From positions 1 to 14,403 of the forward strand of contig CAJTZD010000081.1 of the NCBI GenBank assembly GCA_910584235.1: 14,403 nt of DNA, given 5' to 3'. Source of the DNA: an uncultured Acetatifactor sp. (lineage in GTDB: Bacteria; Bacillota; Clostridia; Lachnospirales; Lachnospiraceae). Positions 7,088 through 13,693 of this stretch are shown in pieces. Below the pieces are notes generated by a model, which saw only the letters and a list, made by a program, of their open reading frames with translations, made no database searches and was not told where the DNA came from. Position 1 is the stretch's first letter. Each line of letters starts with the position of its first letter. The position numbers and the translations under genes are program-made.

Positions 7088-7474
7088 CTACTCCGCCAGA
7101 TAATACCCTTCCATTCCCGTCAGCACAGGTGCCTTTTTCCCACACTCCGGACATACGTATACGTCAGTGGCCAGAAAACTTCCTGCTGCCATGATGCCCT
7201 GGAACACCCATCCCAAATCTTTCTCCCTTTCCCATCCCTCCATAAGTCTGGCCAGATACGGCAGTGCCAGCCAAGTGGCCGGATAAAAGCTCATCTGGTG
7301 CCACAGATTCTCGCAAAGATTGTCAAAGGCAAGTTCATAGTTTGTTTTCGGCACGTTTTCCAGGCGGCGCAGCTTAAATGTTTCCGGGGCTTTCTCCCTC
7401 TCCCCCATCAGAATGACAAGATAGTCTTCTATAATTCTGAACGTTTGTCTCACTTTTCTATCATGACCCTGCAT
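7088..7474 (-). CDS. HEAT-like immunity-type protein, possibly truncated (128 aa)
   Basis: The ORF has a helical pattern with LCENLWHQMSFYPATWLALP at about 53-72, which resembles the LWHQG..Y.A...ALP segment of small HEAT-repeat proteins found near polymorphic toxins and DUF4241 genes. It ends with a CPECGKK knuckle and then TAG. The first 25 bases overlap the end of the AAA-ATPase gene. The ATG at 7474 has only a weak ribosome binding site, so translation may be coupled or the gene may be inactive. Function is not known; immunity is an inference from context and resemblance. Confidence 0.5.
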   Translation of the reverse strand: MQGHDRKVRQTFRIIEDYLVILMGEREKAPETFKLRRLENVPKTNYELAFDNLCENLWHQMSFYPATWLALPYLARLMEGWEREKDLGWVFQGIMAAGSFLATDVYVCPECGKKAPVLTGMEGYYLAE

Positions 7475-9228
7475 TTTTTCCGGTTACAGGCAATACCGTA
7501 TTTCAGAATGGTTTCCAGGCCGTCCTGGCGAAGCTTTTCTTCATAGTCTTTTGTCTCTATCTGCTGCAGGGCTTCCCTACAGCCTTTTTCCATCATTTCA
7601 TATGGGGATTTTACATTGCAGCTTTTTGCACGATTGATGGATGCATCTGCACCGTCCGGAGACTTTTTCCCGCTGTCCGGGTATTTCACTTCTATCACGA
7701 TACCGATGCTTTCTTCCTCGATTTCCACAATGATATCGCTATAGCCATCACCGGATTCCACATTGGAACGGATATACCAGTCTTCCCGGTGGCTCAGCAA
7801 TCCAAGGAGGATGCCATGGTAGAAGTTCTCTTTTTTGCTTTTGCGCACACTTGTGTCCCGGATGCTGATAGTCCTGGAGAGATAGGCGTTGAACCGGCTC
7901 TCCACCGCTTCCGCATCCCCTTTGGCGAACGCCTCGCAGAATGCGTCCAGCGTAGGCGTATCCTTTCGTGCTTCCTGCCGGAACCACTCCAGGATCTGAT
8001 CAATGAAAATCTTCCGTATCTCAAGGTTCGGTATGGCCAGCTGGTACGTCTCCCCATCCTCGCTGCCCCGCTGCGTCAGATAGCCGGTGGTAAAGAGGAT
8101 GCTCCAGAGATTGTCGATGGAGGTATAGAGGTCACGGTAGGTCAACTCCTGGTTGATTTTCTTCGGGATGGTCTCTCCGTCGATCAGCCGCTCCAACTCT
8201 TTCCTGGTGCCCGCTTTTGCCATCTGGACGAAATTGCGGATGATATCATTCCCGCTGGTGTTGATCCAGAAAGGCCTGGGGAGCGCCTCCGGCTCCCAGC
8301 GCAGCAGGTCGATATAATTGATCACATCCCATGGGCAGTAGACTTCCGCTTTGCCAAAACGATATCCGTCGTACCATTCCTTGATCAGGTAAAGCTTGTC
8401 AGCGCACTGGAATTTTTCCGCGATGACCTGGACTTCGCTTTGGGTAAAGCCGAACCTTTCGTCGGACTGTGTATTTGTGATGGAATATACTTTCAAGTTA
8501 TTCAGCCCAGTGAAAATACTCTCTTTGGAAACCCGCAGGCACCCTGTGAGCACGGCGAATGCCAGGCTGTGGTTGCTCTTCAGCGCCTGGCTGAATAGGC
8601 TGCGAATCAGGCTTATCATCTCGTCATAGTAGCCGAAATGCTGCGCTTTATCCAACGGTACATCGTATTCGTCAATGAGAAGAATCGCCTTTTGCCCATA
8701 GTACTTGTGAAGAAGCACGCAAAGAGTCAGGAGACTGGAAGCAAGCGCTCCCTTGGACATACTAAACATCTGCCGGTTGGTGGTATCAATTGTAATCAGC
8801 TGTTTATAAGCATCCTTTTCTTCGGGGGCAATTTCATCGCTGTCTAATAAGAAGCGAAAGCGCATAGCTTCCCTTCCGATGACGGAGCGGAGCATTTCCA
8901 GGGCAGTCTTATAATCATTGCCGCTTACATCTTTCAGGGTAATGGAGATGACAGGGTACTTTCCCATGTGTTCCTGACAAAGCAGCGGCTCTGCGCTGAT
9001 GGCAAGCCCCTCAAAGAGCTGCGGGTCACAGCCGTATTCGAAAAAATGCTTCAACATATTCATGTTAAGAGATTTTCCGAACCTTCTGGGACGTGTGAAT
9101 AGGTTTACTTCACCACAGTTCTCCAAAAGATCCTTTATCAAACCTGTCTTATCTACATAGTAAAAACCGTTTCTGCGAATTTTTTCAAAATTCTCAATGC
9201 CGATGGGCAGTTTAGCTGTTGCGTTCAT
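7450..9228 (-). CDS. AAA-ATPase-like protein with PD-(D/E)XK nuclease domain
   Basis: A 592-residue protein of the family abundant in Bacteroidetes and Clostridia (AAA-ATPase_like plus PDDEXK_9). The N-terminus LPIGIENFEKIRRNGFYYVD is the family signature. Walker A lies in RPRRFGKS (46-53), Walker B in AILLIDEYD (181-189), and a sensor-type segment LTGCLRVSKESIF at about 227-239. The C-terminal nuclease fold shows the D of GYSD near 498 and EVK at 513-515. An extra stretch of about 30 residues between EVKYPDSG and the REALQQIE helix is longer than I expect for the family. The start at 9228 is set by AAAGGAG five bases upstream. It has its own promoter and overlaps the next ORF by 25 bases. 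Biological role in the family is not settled; DNA cleavage or defence is inference. Confidence 0.9.
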   Translation of the reverse strand: MNATAKLPIGIENFEKIRRNGFYYVDKTGLIKDLLENCGEVNLFTRPRRFGKSLNMNMLKHFFEYGCDPQLFEGLAISAEPLLCQEHMGKYPVISITLKDVSGNDYKTALEMLRSVIGREAMRFRFLLDSDEIAPEEKDAYKQLITIDTTNRQMFSMSKGALASSLLTLCVLLHKYYGQKAILLIDEYDVPLDKAQHFGYYDEMISLIRSLFSQALKSNHSLAFAVLTGCLRVSKESIFTGLNNLKVYSITNTQSDERFGFTQSEVQVIAEKFQCADKLYLIKEWYDGYRFGKAEVYCPWDVINYIDLLRWEPEALPRPFWINTSGNDIIRNFVQMAKAGTRKELERLIDGETIPKKINQELTYRDLYTSIDNLWSILFTTGYLTQRGSEDGETYQLAIPNLEIRKIFIDQILEWFRQEARKDTPTLDAFCEAFAKGDAEAVESRFNAYLSRTISIRDTSVRKSKKENFYHGILLGLLSHREDWYIRSNVESGDGYSDIIVEIEEESIGIVIEVKYPDSGKKSPDGADASINRAKSCNVKSPYEMMEKGCREALQQIETKDYEEKLRQDGLETILKYGIACNRKKCRVMIEK

Positions 9229-9268
9229 GGCGGCTCCTTTCGGGGGAAACATCCCGGATTACGGTTCT

Positions 9269-9298
9269 ATAATAGAATCCAAAACAGGATTCTATTAT
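9269..9298. repeat. Perfect 12-bp inverted repeat in the AAA-nuclease leader
   Basis: ATAATAGAATCC (9269-9280) and GGATTCTATTAT (9287-9298) are exact inverted copies around a six-base centre. They fall immediately downstream of the predicted transcription start. It could be a repressor site or a 5'-terminal RNA hairpin. There is no T-tract of terminator type on the minus strand. Confidence 0.7.
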
Positions 9299-9307
9299 CA
9301 TAGGTCT

Positions 9308-9336
9308 ATTATACTATATTGCAGAAGCATTCACAA
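9308..9336 (-). promoter_or_regulatory. Promoter of the AAA-ATPase/nuclease gene
   Basis: Minus strand: -35 TTGTGA (9336-9331), 17-bp spacer, consensus -10 TATAAT (9313-9308). The expected start is near 9301, just ahead of the inverted repeat and about 73 bases before the start codon. Confidence 0.65.
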
Positions 9337-9412
9337 TCCTCACTTACTTCCATTCCGGCAAACGGACGAAACATTAACTTCTTGTCCCATAGATGTTGAC
9401 AAAAACTTAATT

Positions 9413-9727
9413 AAGCTGATGCTGGCCAGGGCTCTCTATAAGGACGCCCCCATCCTGGTGCTGGACGAACCCACGGCAGCCTTAGACCCCATTGTCGAGA
9501 ACCGGATTTACCTGCAATACCTGGAGATGACCGAGTCCAAAACCTCCCTGTTCATCTCCCACCGCCTGGCCTCCTGTCGCTTCTGCGACAAGATCGCGGT
9601 ATTCGATGCCGGCAAAATCGTCCAGACCGGCAGCCACAAGGCGCTGCTTGCCGATGAGGCGGGCATATACCATACTCTTTGGCATGCCCAGGCCCAGTAC
9701 TATACCACAGATGCGGCAAAGGCTTAA
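9413..9727 (+). pseudogene. 3' fragment of an ABC transporter ATPase
   Basis: The frame encodes KLMLARALYKDAPILVLDEP, then TAALDP (Walker B and D-loop), ISHRLAS with the H-loop histidine, and a normal C-terminus to TAA. Walker A and the LSGG signature are missing: homology begins at the residue right after the signature position. Frame continuity upstream to 9197 runs backwards through the AAA-gene leader and is not ABC sequence. KLMLARALYKDAP and the SHRLAS...FCDKI pattern fit exporter-type ABC proteins (fused membrane plus ATPase). A terminator hairpin lies 23 bases downstream, so the natural 3' end is intact. Confidence 0.8.
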
Positions 9728-9749
9728 ATGTGGCAAGACAAACAAAGCT

Positions 9750-9784
9750 CCGCCGTGCAAAAGTATGTTACTTTTACACGGCGG
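9750..9784 (+). terminator. Terminator of the broken ABC transporter gene
   Basis: CCGCCGTGCAAAAGTA (9750-9765) pairs with TACTTTTACACGGCGG (9769-9784) with a single mismatch around a TGT loop. CCTTGTT follows. It sits just behind the ABC fragment and can act in both directions. No further gene is visible between 9785 and 9825. Confidence 0.7.
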
Positions 9785-9825
9785 CCTTGTTCTCAATCAT
9801 AAATTATATTGTCTGCCTTTTTCTT

Positions 9826-9975
9826 CTACGCCATACTGCTTTGGTGCAGATATTTCTCCTTTGTGGCAAGCCCTCCCCTGATATGGCGCTCGGACTTGTT
9901 CAGATCCAGCACTTTCCTTGCCTCCATGGCCAGCGTGGGGTTGACCTGCATGAGACGCTCTGTCACGTCCTTATG
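9826..9975 (-). pseudogene. C-terminal fragment of an unidentified protein, maybe mobilisation-related
   Basis: Minus-strand codons ending in TAG at 9826-9828 encode a plausible protein tail: KDVTERLMQVNPTLAMEARK, then VLDLNKSERHIRGGLATKEK and YLHQSSMA. The composition and the ERHIRGG.ATK.KY motif remind me of C-termini of relaxase-type proteins in Lachnospiraceae mobile elements, but I cannot confirm it. The homologous-looking sequence stops where the serine recombinase gene ends, and only a few more in-frame codons precede a stop at 9991-9993. It is therefore a gene cut at the element boundary. Confidence 0.4.
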
Positions 9976-11506
9976 TATGGTTGTCTCTAATTAGAACGGT
10001 TTCGTCCAGCCCCAAATCTCCGAACAGCCGCAGATAAATGTCCACGTTGCCCTCTTTATCAACTTCTATTTTCTGGATGATGCGTCTCAACTGTTCATTG
10101 GTCATCTGCCGAACATCGGTTATTTCCTCAATCCCCTTAAAGGTCTTGTGCAGTACCGCTTCCACCTGTTCCCCCTTTGTCAGATTGTAGGAGACCATTT
10201 TCAGTTCATTTTCCAGACGCTCTATCTCCTTACGCATACCACCGATTTTTTCATTCAGTTCGTCCCGGCTGATTAAGTCGTCCGTATACATGTCCATGTA
10301 TTTCTGCCGGATTTTCTGTAGGCGATTCAGCTCTGCGTTCAGTTTCTTCTCATAGTCCAGGTTCTCGTCTTTCGCCTTGTACACACGCTGAAACTCATTT
10401 ACAACGTACTGAATCACATTCTTCCTCGCCTTTAACAGCCCTGCAAAATATTCCTGCAGAACCTCAATCAGTTCGTCCTCGTCCACCGTAACCGCATTTG
10501 GACAGCTATCCGCTCCCCTGCCATTGTGGCCGGAGCAGACCCACCGAACATAGGTGTTTTTATAGGTTCGGACGGTGCGCCGGAAAGACCAGCCGCACTC
10601 CTTACAGCGGATAAGCGTGGAAAATAGGTGCTTATTGCTCTGCCGTTCTCTTGTGATTTTAAATGTGTCATGTCTCCCATGCAGAATTTCCTGCGCCCGG
10701 TCAAACTGTTCCGGTTCGATAATCCGCAAATCCGCACGGTCAGTGACCATCCAGTCTTCTTCCTCTTTCTCCGTCCGCTTTCCAGTCAGGAAGTCCGCCA
10801 CTTCCTGTTTCCCGTTCACAATCTTGCCCGTATACAACTCATTCGTGAGAATCCGGCATACGGCATTCTGGCTCCAACTACAGCTGCGCTTCGTCTTTTC
10901 CCCACGTTCATTCAACATATTGGCTATTTTACTCCCGCCGTAGCCCTCTTCGGTGTACCACCTGTAAATCTGCCGGACGACTGCGGCTTCCTGCTCGTTA
11001 ATTGTCAGATTGAAGTAGTCGCCAATGGTCTTATCGTAGCCATATACAATGTTCGGCACACGTCCTTTCTCCGCATTGATTTTCTTGCCGAATTTCACAC
11101 GTTTGGAGGTGTTCAGGCTCTCTTCCTGCGCCAGTGCGCCGAATATGGTCAGTACAAACTCGCTGTTCCCCATGCTTGTCATGTTGGCTGTCAGAAACTG
11201 CGTCTCTATCCCCAAAGATTTCAGCTTGCGAATATTCTGGAGCAAATCCACTGTATTGCGGGCAAATCTGGAAATATCCTTTACCACCACCATGTCGAAC
11301 AGGCCATGCTCTGCGTCTGCCATCATGCGCAAGAACTCCCTGCGGTTTTTAATCTTCGTGCCGGAAATCCCCTCGTCTGCGTACAAACGCACAAGATTGT
11401 CTCCTGTCCGCTCTGTATACTCGGCAAAAAATTTTTTCTGCGCTTCCAGACTGTTCAACTGGTCTTCTTTGTCTGTAGATACTCTGCAATATGCGGCGAT
11501 ATTCAT
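9971..11506 (-). CDS. Large serine recombinase (site-specific integrase)
   Basis: A 511-residue integrase expected to cut and join att sites through a 5'-phosphoserine link. The catalytic domain (1-140) has YCRVSTDKEDQ with Ser10 as nucleophile and the arginines of DISRFAR (80 and 83). The recombinase domain follows at about 150-285 (PNIVYGYDK, NELYTGKIV). The zinc ribbon has C301, C304, C324 and C335. A coiled coil runs from about 382 to 440, the module that controls integration versus excision in this family. Length is normal and there is no damage. The ATG at 11506 has AAAGG about 8 bases upstream. Its promoter (11552-11580) carries a copy of a 13-bp word also found at the element's rightward promoter. 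Confidence 0.95.
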   Translation of the reverse strand: MNIAAYCRVSTDKEDQLNSLEAQKKFFAEYTERTGDNLVRLYADEGISGTKIKNRREFLRMMADAEHGLFDMVVVKDISRFARNTVDLLQNIRKLKSLGIETQFLTANMTSMGNSEFVLTIFGALAQEESLNTSKRVKFGKKINAEKGRVPNIVYGYDKTIGDYFNLTINEQEAAVVRQIYRWYTEEGYGGSKIANMLNERGEKTKRSCSWSQNAVCRILTNELYTGKIVNGKQEVADFLTGKRTEKEEEDWMVTDRADLRIIEPEQFDRAQEILHGRHDTFKITRERQSNKHLFSTLIRCKECGWSFRRTVRTYKNTYVRWVCSGHNGRGADSCPNAVTVDEDELIEVLQEYFAGLLKARKNVIQYVVNEFQRVYKAKDENLDYEKKLNAELNRLQKIRQKYMDMYTDDLISRDELNEKIGGMRKEIERLENELKMVSYNLTKGEQVEAVLHKTFKGIEEITDVRQMTNEQLRRIIQKIEVDKEGNVDIYLRLFGDLGLDETVLIRDNHT

Positions 11507-11529
11507 AGCAAATACCTTTCCGTCTGTTC

Positions 11530-11540
11530 TGTATCGCTCT
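11530..11540. repeat. Degenerate copy of the shared 13-bp operator word
   Basis: TGTATCGCTCT differs by one base from TGTATCGCCCT at 11561-11571. It lies 31 bp from that copy and just after the predicted start of the recombinase transcript, so a protein bound to both could block the promoter. Confidence 0.4.
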
Positions 11541-11551
11541 GTTACGTCTTT

Positions 11552-11580
11552 ATTATACTTTGTATCGCCCTATATTGCAA
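11552..11580 (-). promoter_or_regulatory. Promoter of the serine recombinase
   Basis: Minus strand: -35 TTGCAA (11580-11575), 17-bp spacer, consensus -10 TATAAT (11557-11552). The spacer is filled by the 13-bp repeat word, so a regulator binding there would compete directly with RNA polymerase. Confidence 0.7.
11563..11575. repeat. 13-bp direct repeat, copy 1 (recombinase promoter)
   Basis: TATCGCCCTATAT, identical to 12891-12903. It sits between the -35 and -10 of the recombinase promoter. Confidence 0.75.
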
Positions 11581-11588
11581 GTGTTTTA

Positions 11589-12770
11589 TCAGGATTTCGG
11601 ATAAACAATATCATCAAGCGTCATATGCTGTTTCTCTATCCATGTAATGAATTCTCTTTCTGGCATTTCTCCTCTTTTCACCATCTCTTTATTCTGTTTC
11701 ATTTCCTGAAAAATCTGTTTTACTGTTATATCCAGTTTCGTCTTTACTGCCGGGGACAATCCCGTCTTTTTTTGCAATCGGTAAATATACTGTCGCAGAT
11801 TGTGCTCCAAACGACTGTAGTCTCTCTCGCTTTCTCTTTCACGGTACTCTGCTCCACTTTCTGAATTCCGTCTCTTTTTACATTCTTCACTGCAAGTCTT
11901 CTCTCTAAGACTCTTTGGCAAAAACGGCTTATGACAGACAATACATTCCGGCTGGAATTTTAGCTTCCATTCGTCCAGCTTGTCAAAATAATATTTCATC
12001 AGCGGCGTAAAAGAATATATGACTTGCACATACCCCTTTTCACGCCTTTTAAACGGTCTGTAAGTCATAAATTCAGCGTCATCAAAATGCGTTGGATTCT
12101 TAATCAGCGGATACGAATCCAGTGACAGGATTGCGTTGCCGTCCATAAGCGGCTTTGCCAACCGCTCTGCCATGCCCCGAAAATTGTGTGCAAAGTACAA
12201 ATCATCCAGCATATCAAACTGCTCGTCCGAGGCACATTTAAGATATTTCTTCGTGATTCTCCTGTTTTCCATGATTTCCATAACGTTCCAGATTTTCGCT
12301 TTTCCGTGTAAAATAGCCTTTTTGCTCTCATTCAAATACTTATATGCTTTTAAATATTCATTCCAGATAAATACCGCAGCATACTTATGGGCGGCGCTTC
12401 CGCCACAAAACATCATGTCCAGATTTTCAGCGGCTTCCTGCTCCATTTCTATGTCATTATAGTCAGGGGGCTCCTCTCTGACACAGCGGTGCAACAACAC
12501 ATCAAGGTCATGTATCACTTGCCCCCACACAAAATCATCACACCCATCCTCGGAGCATTTCAAGCCAAAATCCAGCAGAAAAGACCCCGGCGGTCTTTCG
12601 ATTATCATAGGGAATTCGTTCTCCCCCGACAAGCATTCCGTTTTTTTGCAATAATATTTCCACACCTCTTCTTTTGACCCGATAACAGCCGTCTCCTTAT
12701 TCCGCTCCACTGTCAGCGAAAAGCATAAGTCCGGCATGGTCTGGAACTCTCTTGTAAACATCTGATTCAT
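11589..12770 (-). CDS. DUF6076-type element protein with a C4 zinc-finger-like knuckle
   Basis: A 393-residue protein I place, with moderate confidence, in the DUF6076 group that accompanies serine recombinases in Lachnospiraceae elements. The N-terminal two thirds has no recognisable enzyme motif. Residues 276-297 contain CIVCHKPFLP and then CSEEC, giving C276, C279, C293 and C297, a treble-clef-like knuckle of the sort seen at the end of nucleic-acid-binding proteins. This is followed by a very basic, arginine-rich segment (KKRRNSESGAEYRERESERD) and helices. The start at 12770 has AGGAAAGG 5 bases upstream. It has its own promoter and a 10-bp inverted repeat over its transcription start. 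DNA or RNA binding is inferred; the function is unknown. Confidence 0.7.
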   Translation of the reverse strand: MNQMFTREFQTMPDLCFSLTVERNKETAVIGSKEEVWKYYCKKTECLSGENEFPMIIERPPGSFLLDFGLKCSEDGCDDFVWGQVIHDLDVLLHRCVREEPPDYNDIEMEQEAAENLDMMFCGGSAAHKYAAVFIWNEYLKAYKYLNESKKAILHGKAKIWNVMEIMENRRITKKYLKCASDEQFDMLDDLYFAHNFRGMAERLAKPLMDGNAILSLDSYPLIKNPTHFDDAEFMTYRPFKRREKGYVQVIYSFTPLMKYYFDKLDEWKLKFQPECIVCHKPFLPKSLREKTCSEECKKRRNSESGAEYRERESERDYSRLEHNLRQYIYRLQKKTGLSPAVKTKLDITVKQIFQEMKQNKEMVKRGEMPEREFITWIEKQHMTLDDIVYPKS

Positions 12771-12786
12771 GTCAGCCTTTCCTATG

Positions 12787-12825
12787 TGTAGTAAATCTTA
12801 TAATTCATCTAACTTATTTACTACA
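12787..12825. promoter_or_regulatory. 10-bp inverted repeat over the DUF6076 transcription start
   Basis: TGTAGTAAAT (12787-12796) and ATTTACTACA (12816-12825) are exact inverted copies 19 bases apart. The right arm touches the -10 and start of the leftward promoter; the left arm is close to the ribosome binding site. It may be a two-site operator or a leader hairpin. Confidence 0.55.
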
Positions 12826-12853
12826 TTATATGCAAAATCCATTGACTTTTCAA
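12825..12853 (-). promoter_or_regulatory. Leftward promoter (DUF6076 gene)
   Basis: Minus strand: -35 TTGAAA (12853-12848), 17-bp spacer, consensus -10 TATAAT (12830-12825), about 50 bases before the ATG at 12770. Confidence 0.75.
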
Positions 12854-12871
12854 TAATTTATTGCATAAAAT
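12842..12871 (+). promoter_or_regulatory. Rightward promoter (HTH operon)
   Basis: -35 TTGACT (12842-12847), 18-bp spacer, -10 TAAAAT (12866-12871). Its -35 abuts the -35 of the leftward promoter, and the two together form the palindrome ATTGA-CTTT-TCAAT (12841-12854). Copy 2 of the 13-bp word lies about 20 bases downstream. Confidence 0.65.
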
Positions 12872-12890
12872 TCAGTAGTAGCAAATTTTA

Positions 12891-12903
12891 TATCGCCCTA
12901 TAT
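12891..12903. repeat. 13-bp direct repeat, copy 2 (rightward promoter)
   Basis: TATCGCCCTATAT, identical to 11563-11575. It is in the 5' leader of the HTH gene, about 13 to 25 bases past the expected start. Confidence 0.75.
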
Positions 12904-12936
12904 CAGATTGGCAAAACAAGAAAGGAGGGAGTGCGC

Positions 12937-13152
12937 ATGAAGCTTCCTGATGATTGGAACAGCCTGCCTTTGGTACTGGATATGAACGATTTGCAGAGGA
13001 TACTCCGGCTTTCGAGAACCTCCTGCTTCCAGCTTATCCACCAAAGAGGATTTCCGGCCAGACAGGTCACGAGCGGCGGCACTGTCAGAATTGGCAGGGA
13101 CGCATTGTTCAAGTGGTTGGAAAAAGCGGAGCATGATGAACCGGAATCATGA
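12937..13152 (+). CDS. Excisionase-like helix-turn-helix DNA-binding protein (71 aa)
   Basis: A 71-residue protein built as a single winged HTH of the MerR/excisionase type (HTH_17). The pattern is MNDLQRILRLSRTSCFQLIH for the helices, then GFPARQV..GGTVRIGRDAL for the wing, ending in FKWLEK. The ATG at 12937 follows AAAGGAGGG by about 7 bases, a near-perfect ribosome binding site, which sets the start over longer in-frame options. It is first in the rightward operon. Proteins like this serve as recombination directionality factors or as repressors of element promoters. Its position between the two promoters and the 13-bp repeats makes it the best candidate for the element's switch protein; that role is inference. 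Confidence 0.85.
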   Translation: MKLPDDWNSLPLVLDMNDLQRILRLSRTSCFQLIHQRGFPARQVTSGGTVRIGRDALFKWLEKAEHDEPES

Positions 13153-13230
13153 CTTAGCTGTTCTTGTTCTTTTTCTCTTATTTCAAGCATACTTTTGAAC
13201 AACTGATTCAGGGAGGGAGGTGGTGTCTGC

Positions 13231-13632
13231 TTGAAAGAAAGGAAACTGAATTACCGCTTTCACAATCCAAATTCAGCAGAAGTCGCCGCCGATTACATAC
13301 TGAAAGTTTTCATAGAAGCTGATGGGAAGAAAGTGGACAAGGCATTTAGAGAGTTGGCAGAAAAATCTGCCGGAAAGGAGGGCCAGAAGATGGACAACAT
13401 GAGGGAGGGCATTTTGGTATATGACCAGACCAGTGAACGGTATCAGATTCAATATGGTACAGAGGATTTCTCTCATGGACTGCATTGCGGGGAATGCCTT
13501 GATGTGCTGCAAAATGGCAATCAGTGGATACGCTGTAGAATGGAGTTCTCTCATGAACAGAACAGATGGTATCTGGTAGGGACACAGCCCGGTTTTATTC
13601 TGGACGGCGCAACGGTACGATACACAAGATAA
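13231..13632 (+). CDS. Fused small element ORF plus DUF5348 protein (133 aa)
   Basis: Translation is predicted from the TTG at 13231, 7 to 8 bases after a strong GGGAGGGAGG. Residues 1-53 (KERKLNYRFHNPNSAEVAAD...) look like a small helical element protein that normally stands alone. Residues 54-133 match DUF5348: MREGILVYDQ, GLHCGECLDV, then WYLVG and a C-terminal DGATVR. The fusion point carries an intact AAAGGAGG followed 7 bases later by ATG at 13390, in frame. The 80-residue DUF5348 protein can therefore also be made separately. Function of both parts is unknown; they accompany RepA-like ATPases in Lachnospiraceae elements. Confidence 0.75.
   Translation: MKERKLNYRFHNPNSAEVAADYILKVFIEADGKKVDKAFRELAEKSAGKEGQKMDNMREGILVYDQTSERYQIQYGTEDFSHGLHCGECLDVLQNGNQWIRCRMEFSHEQNRWYLVGTQPGFILDGATVRYTR
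13374..13392 (+). promoter_or_regulatory. Internal ribosome binding site and start within the fused ORF
   Basis: AAAGGAGG at about 13375-13382 with ATG at 13390-13392, in frame with the TTG start at 13231. This is a better start signal than the outer one, so two products from one frame are likely. Confidence 0.6.
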
Positions 13633-13662
13633 GATACAGAAGAAATACCACCGCAATCGGAA

Positions 13663-13693
13663 AAGCCCCTGTATTTGCCAGATACAAGGGCTT
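13663..13693 (+). terminator. Hairpin between the DUF5348 and ATPase genes
   Basis: AAGCCCCTGTAT (13663-13674) pairs with ATACAAGGGCTT (13682-13693) with one mismatch and a seven-base loop. A smaller CCATT-CGTG-AATGG stem follows at 13698-13711. There is no T-tract, so it may attenuate or stabilise the transcript rather than end it. The rest of 13633-13774 shows nothing coding. Confidence 0.45.

Noticed and set aside
9197..9412. Extension of the ABC fragment upstream to 9197 as one 176-residue protein
   Set aside because: That part is the reverse of the AAA-gene start, promoter and inverted repeat; it shows no Walker A or signature motif.
10628..11864. Plus-strand frames of 339 and 271 codons
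   Set aside because: Both lie antisense to the serine recombinase, a clear intact gene, and have low-complexity hydrophobic translations.
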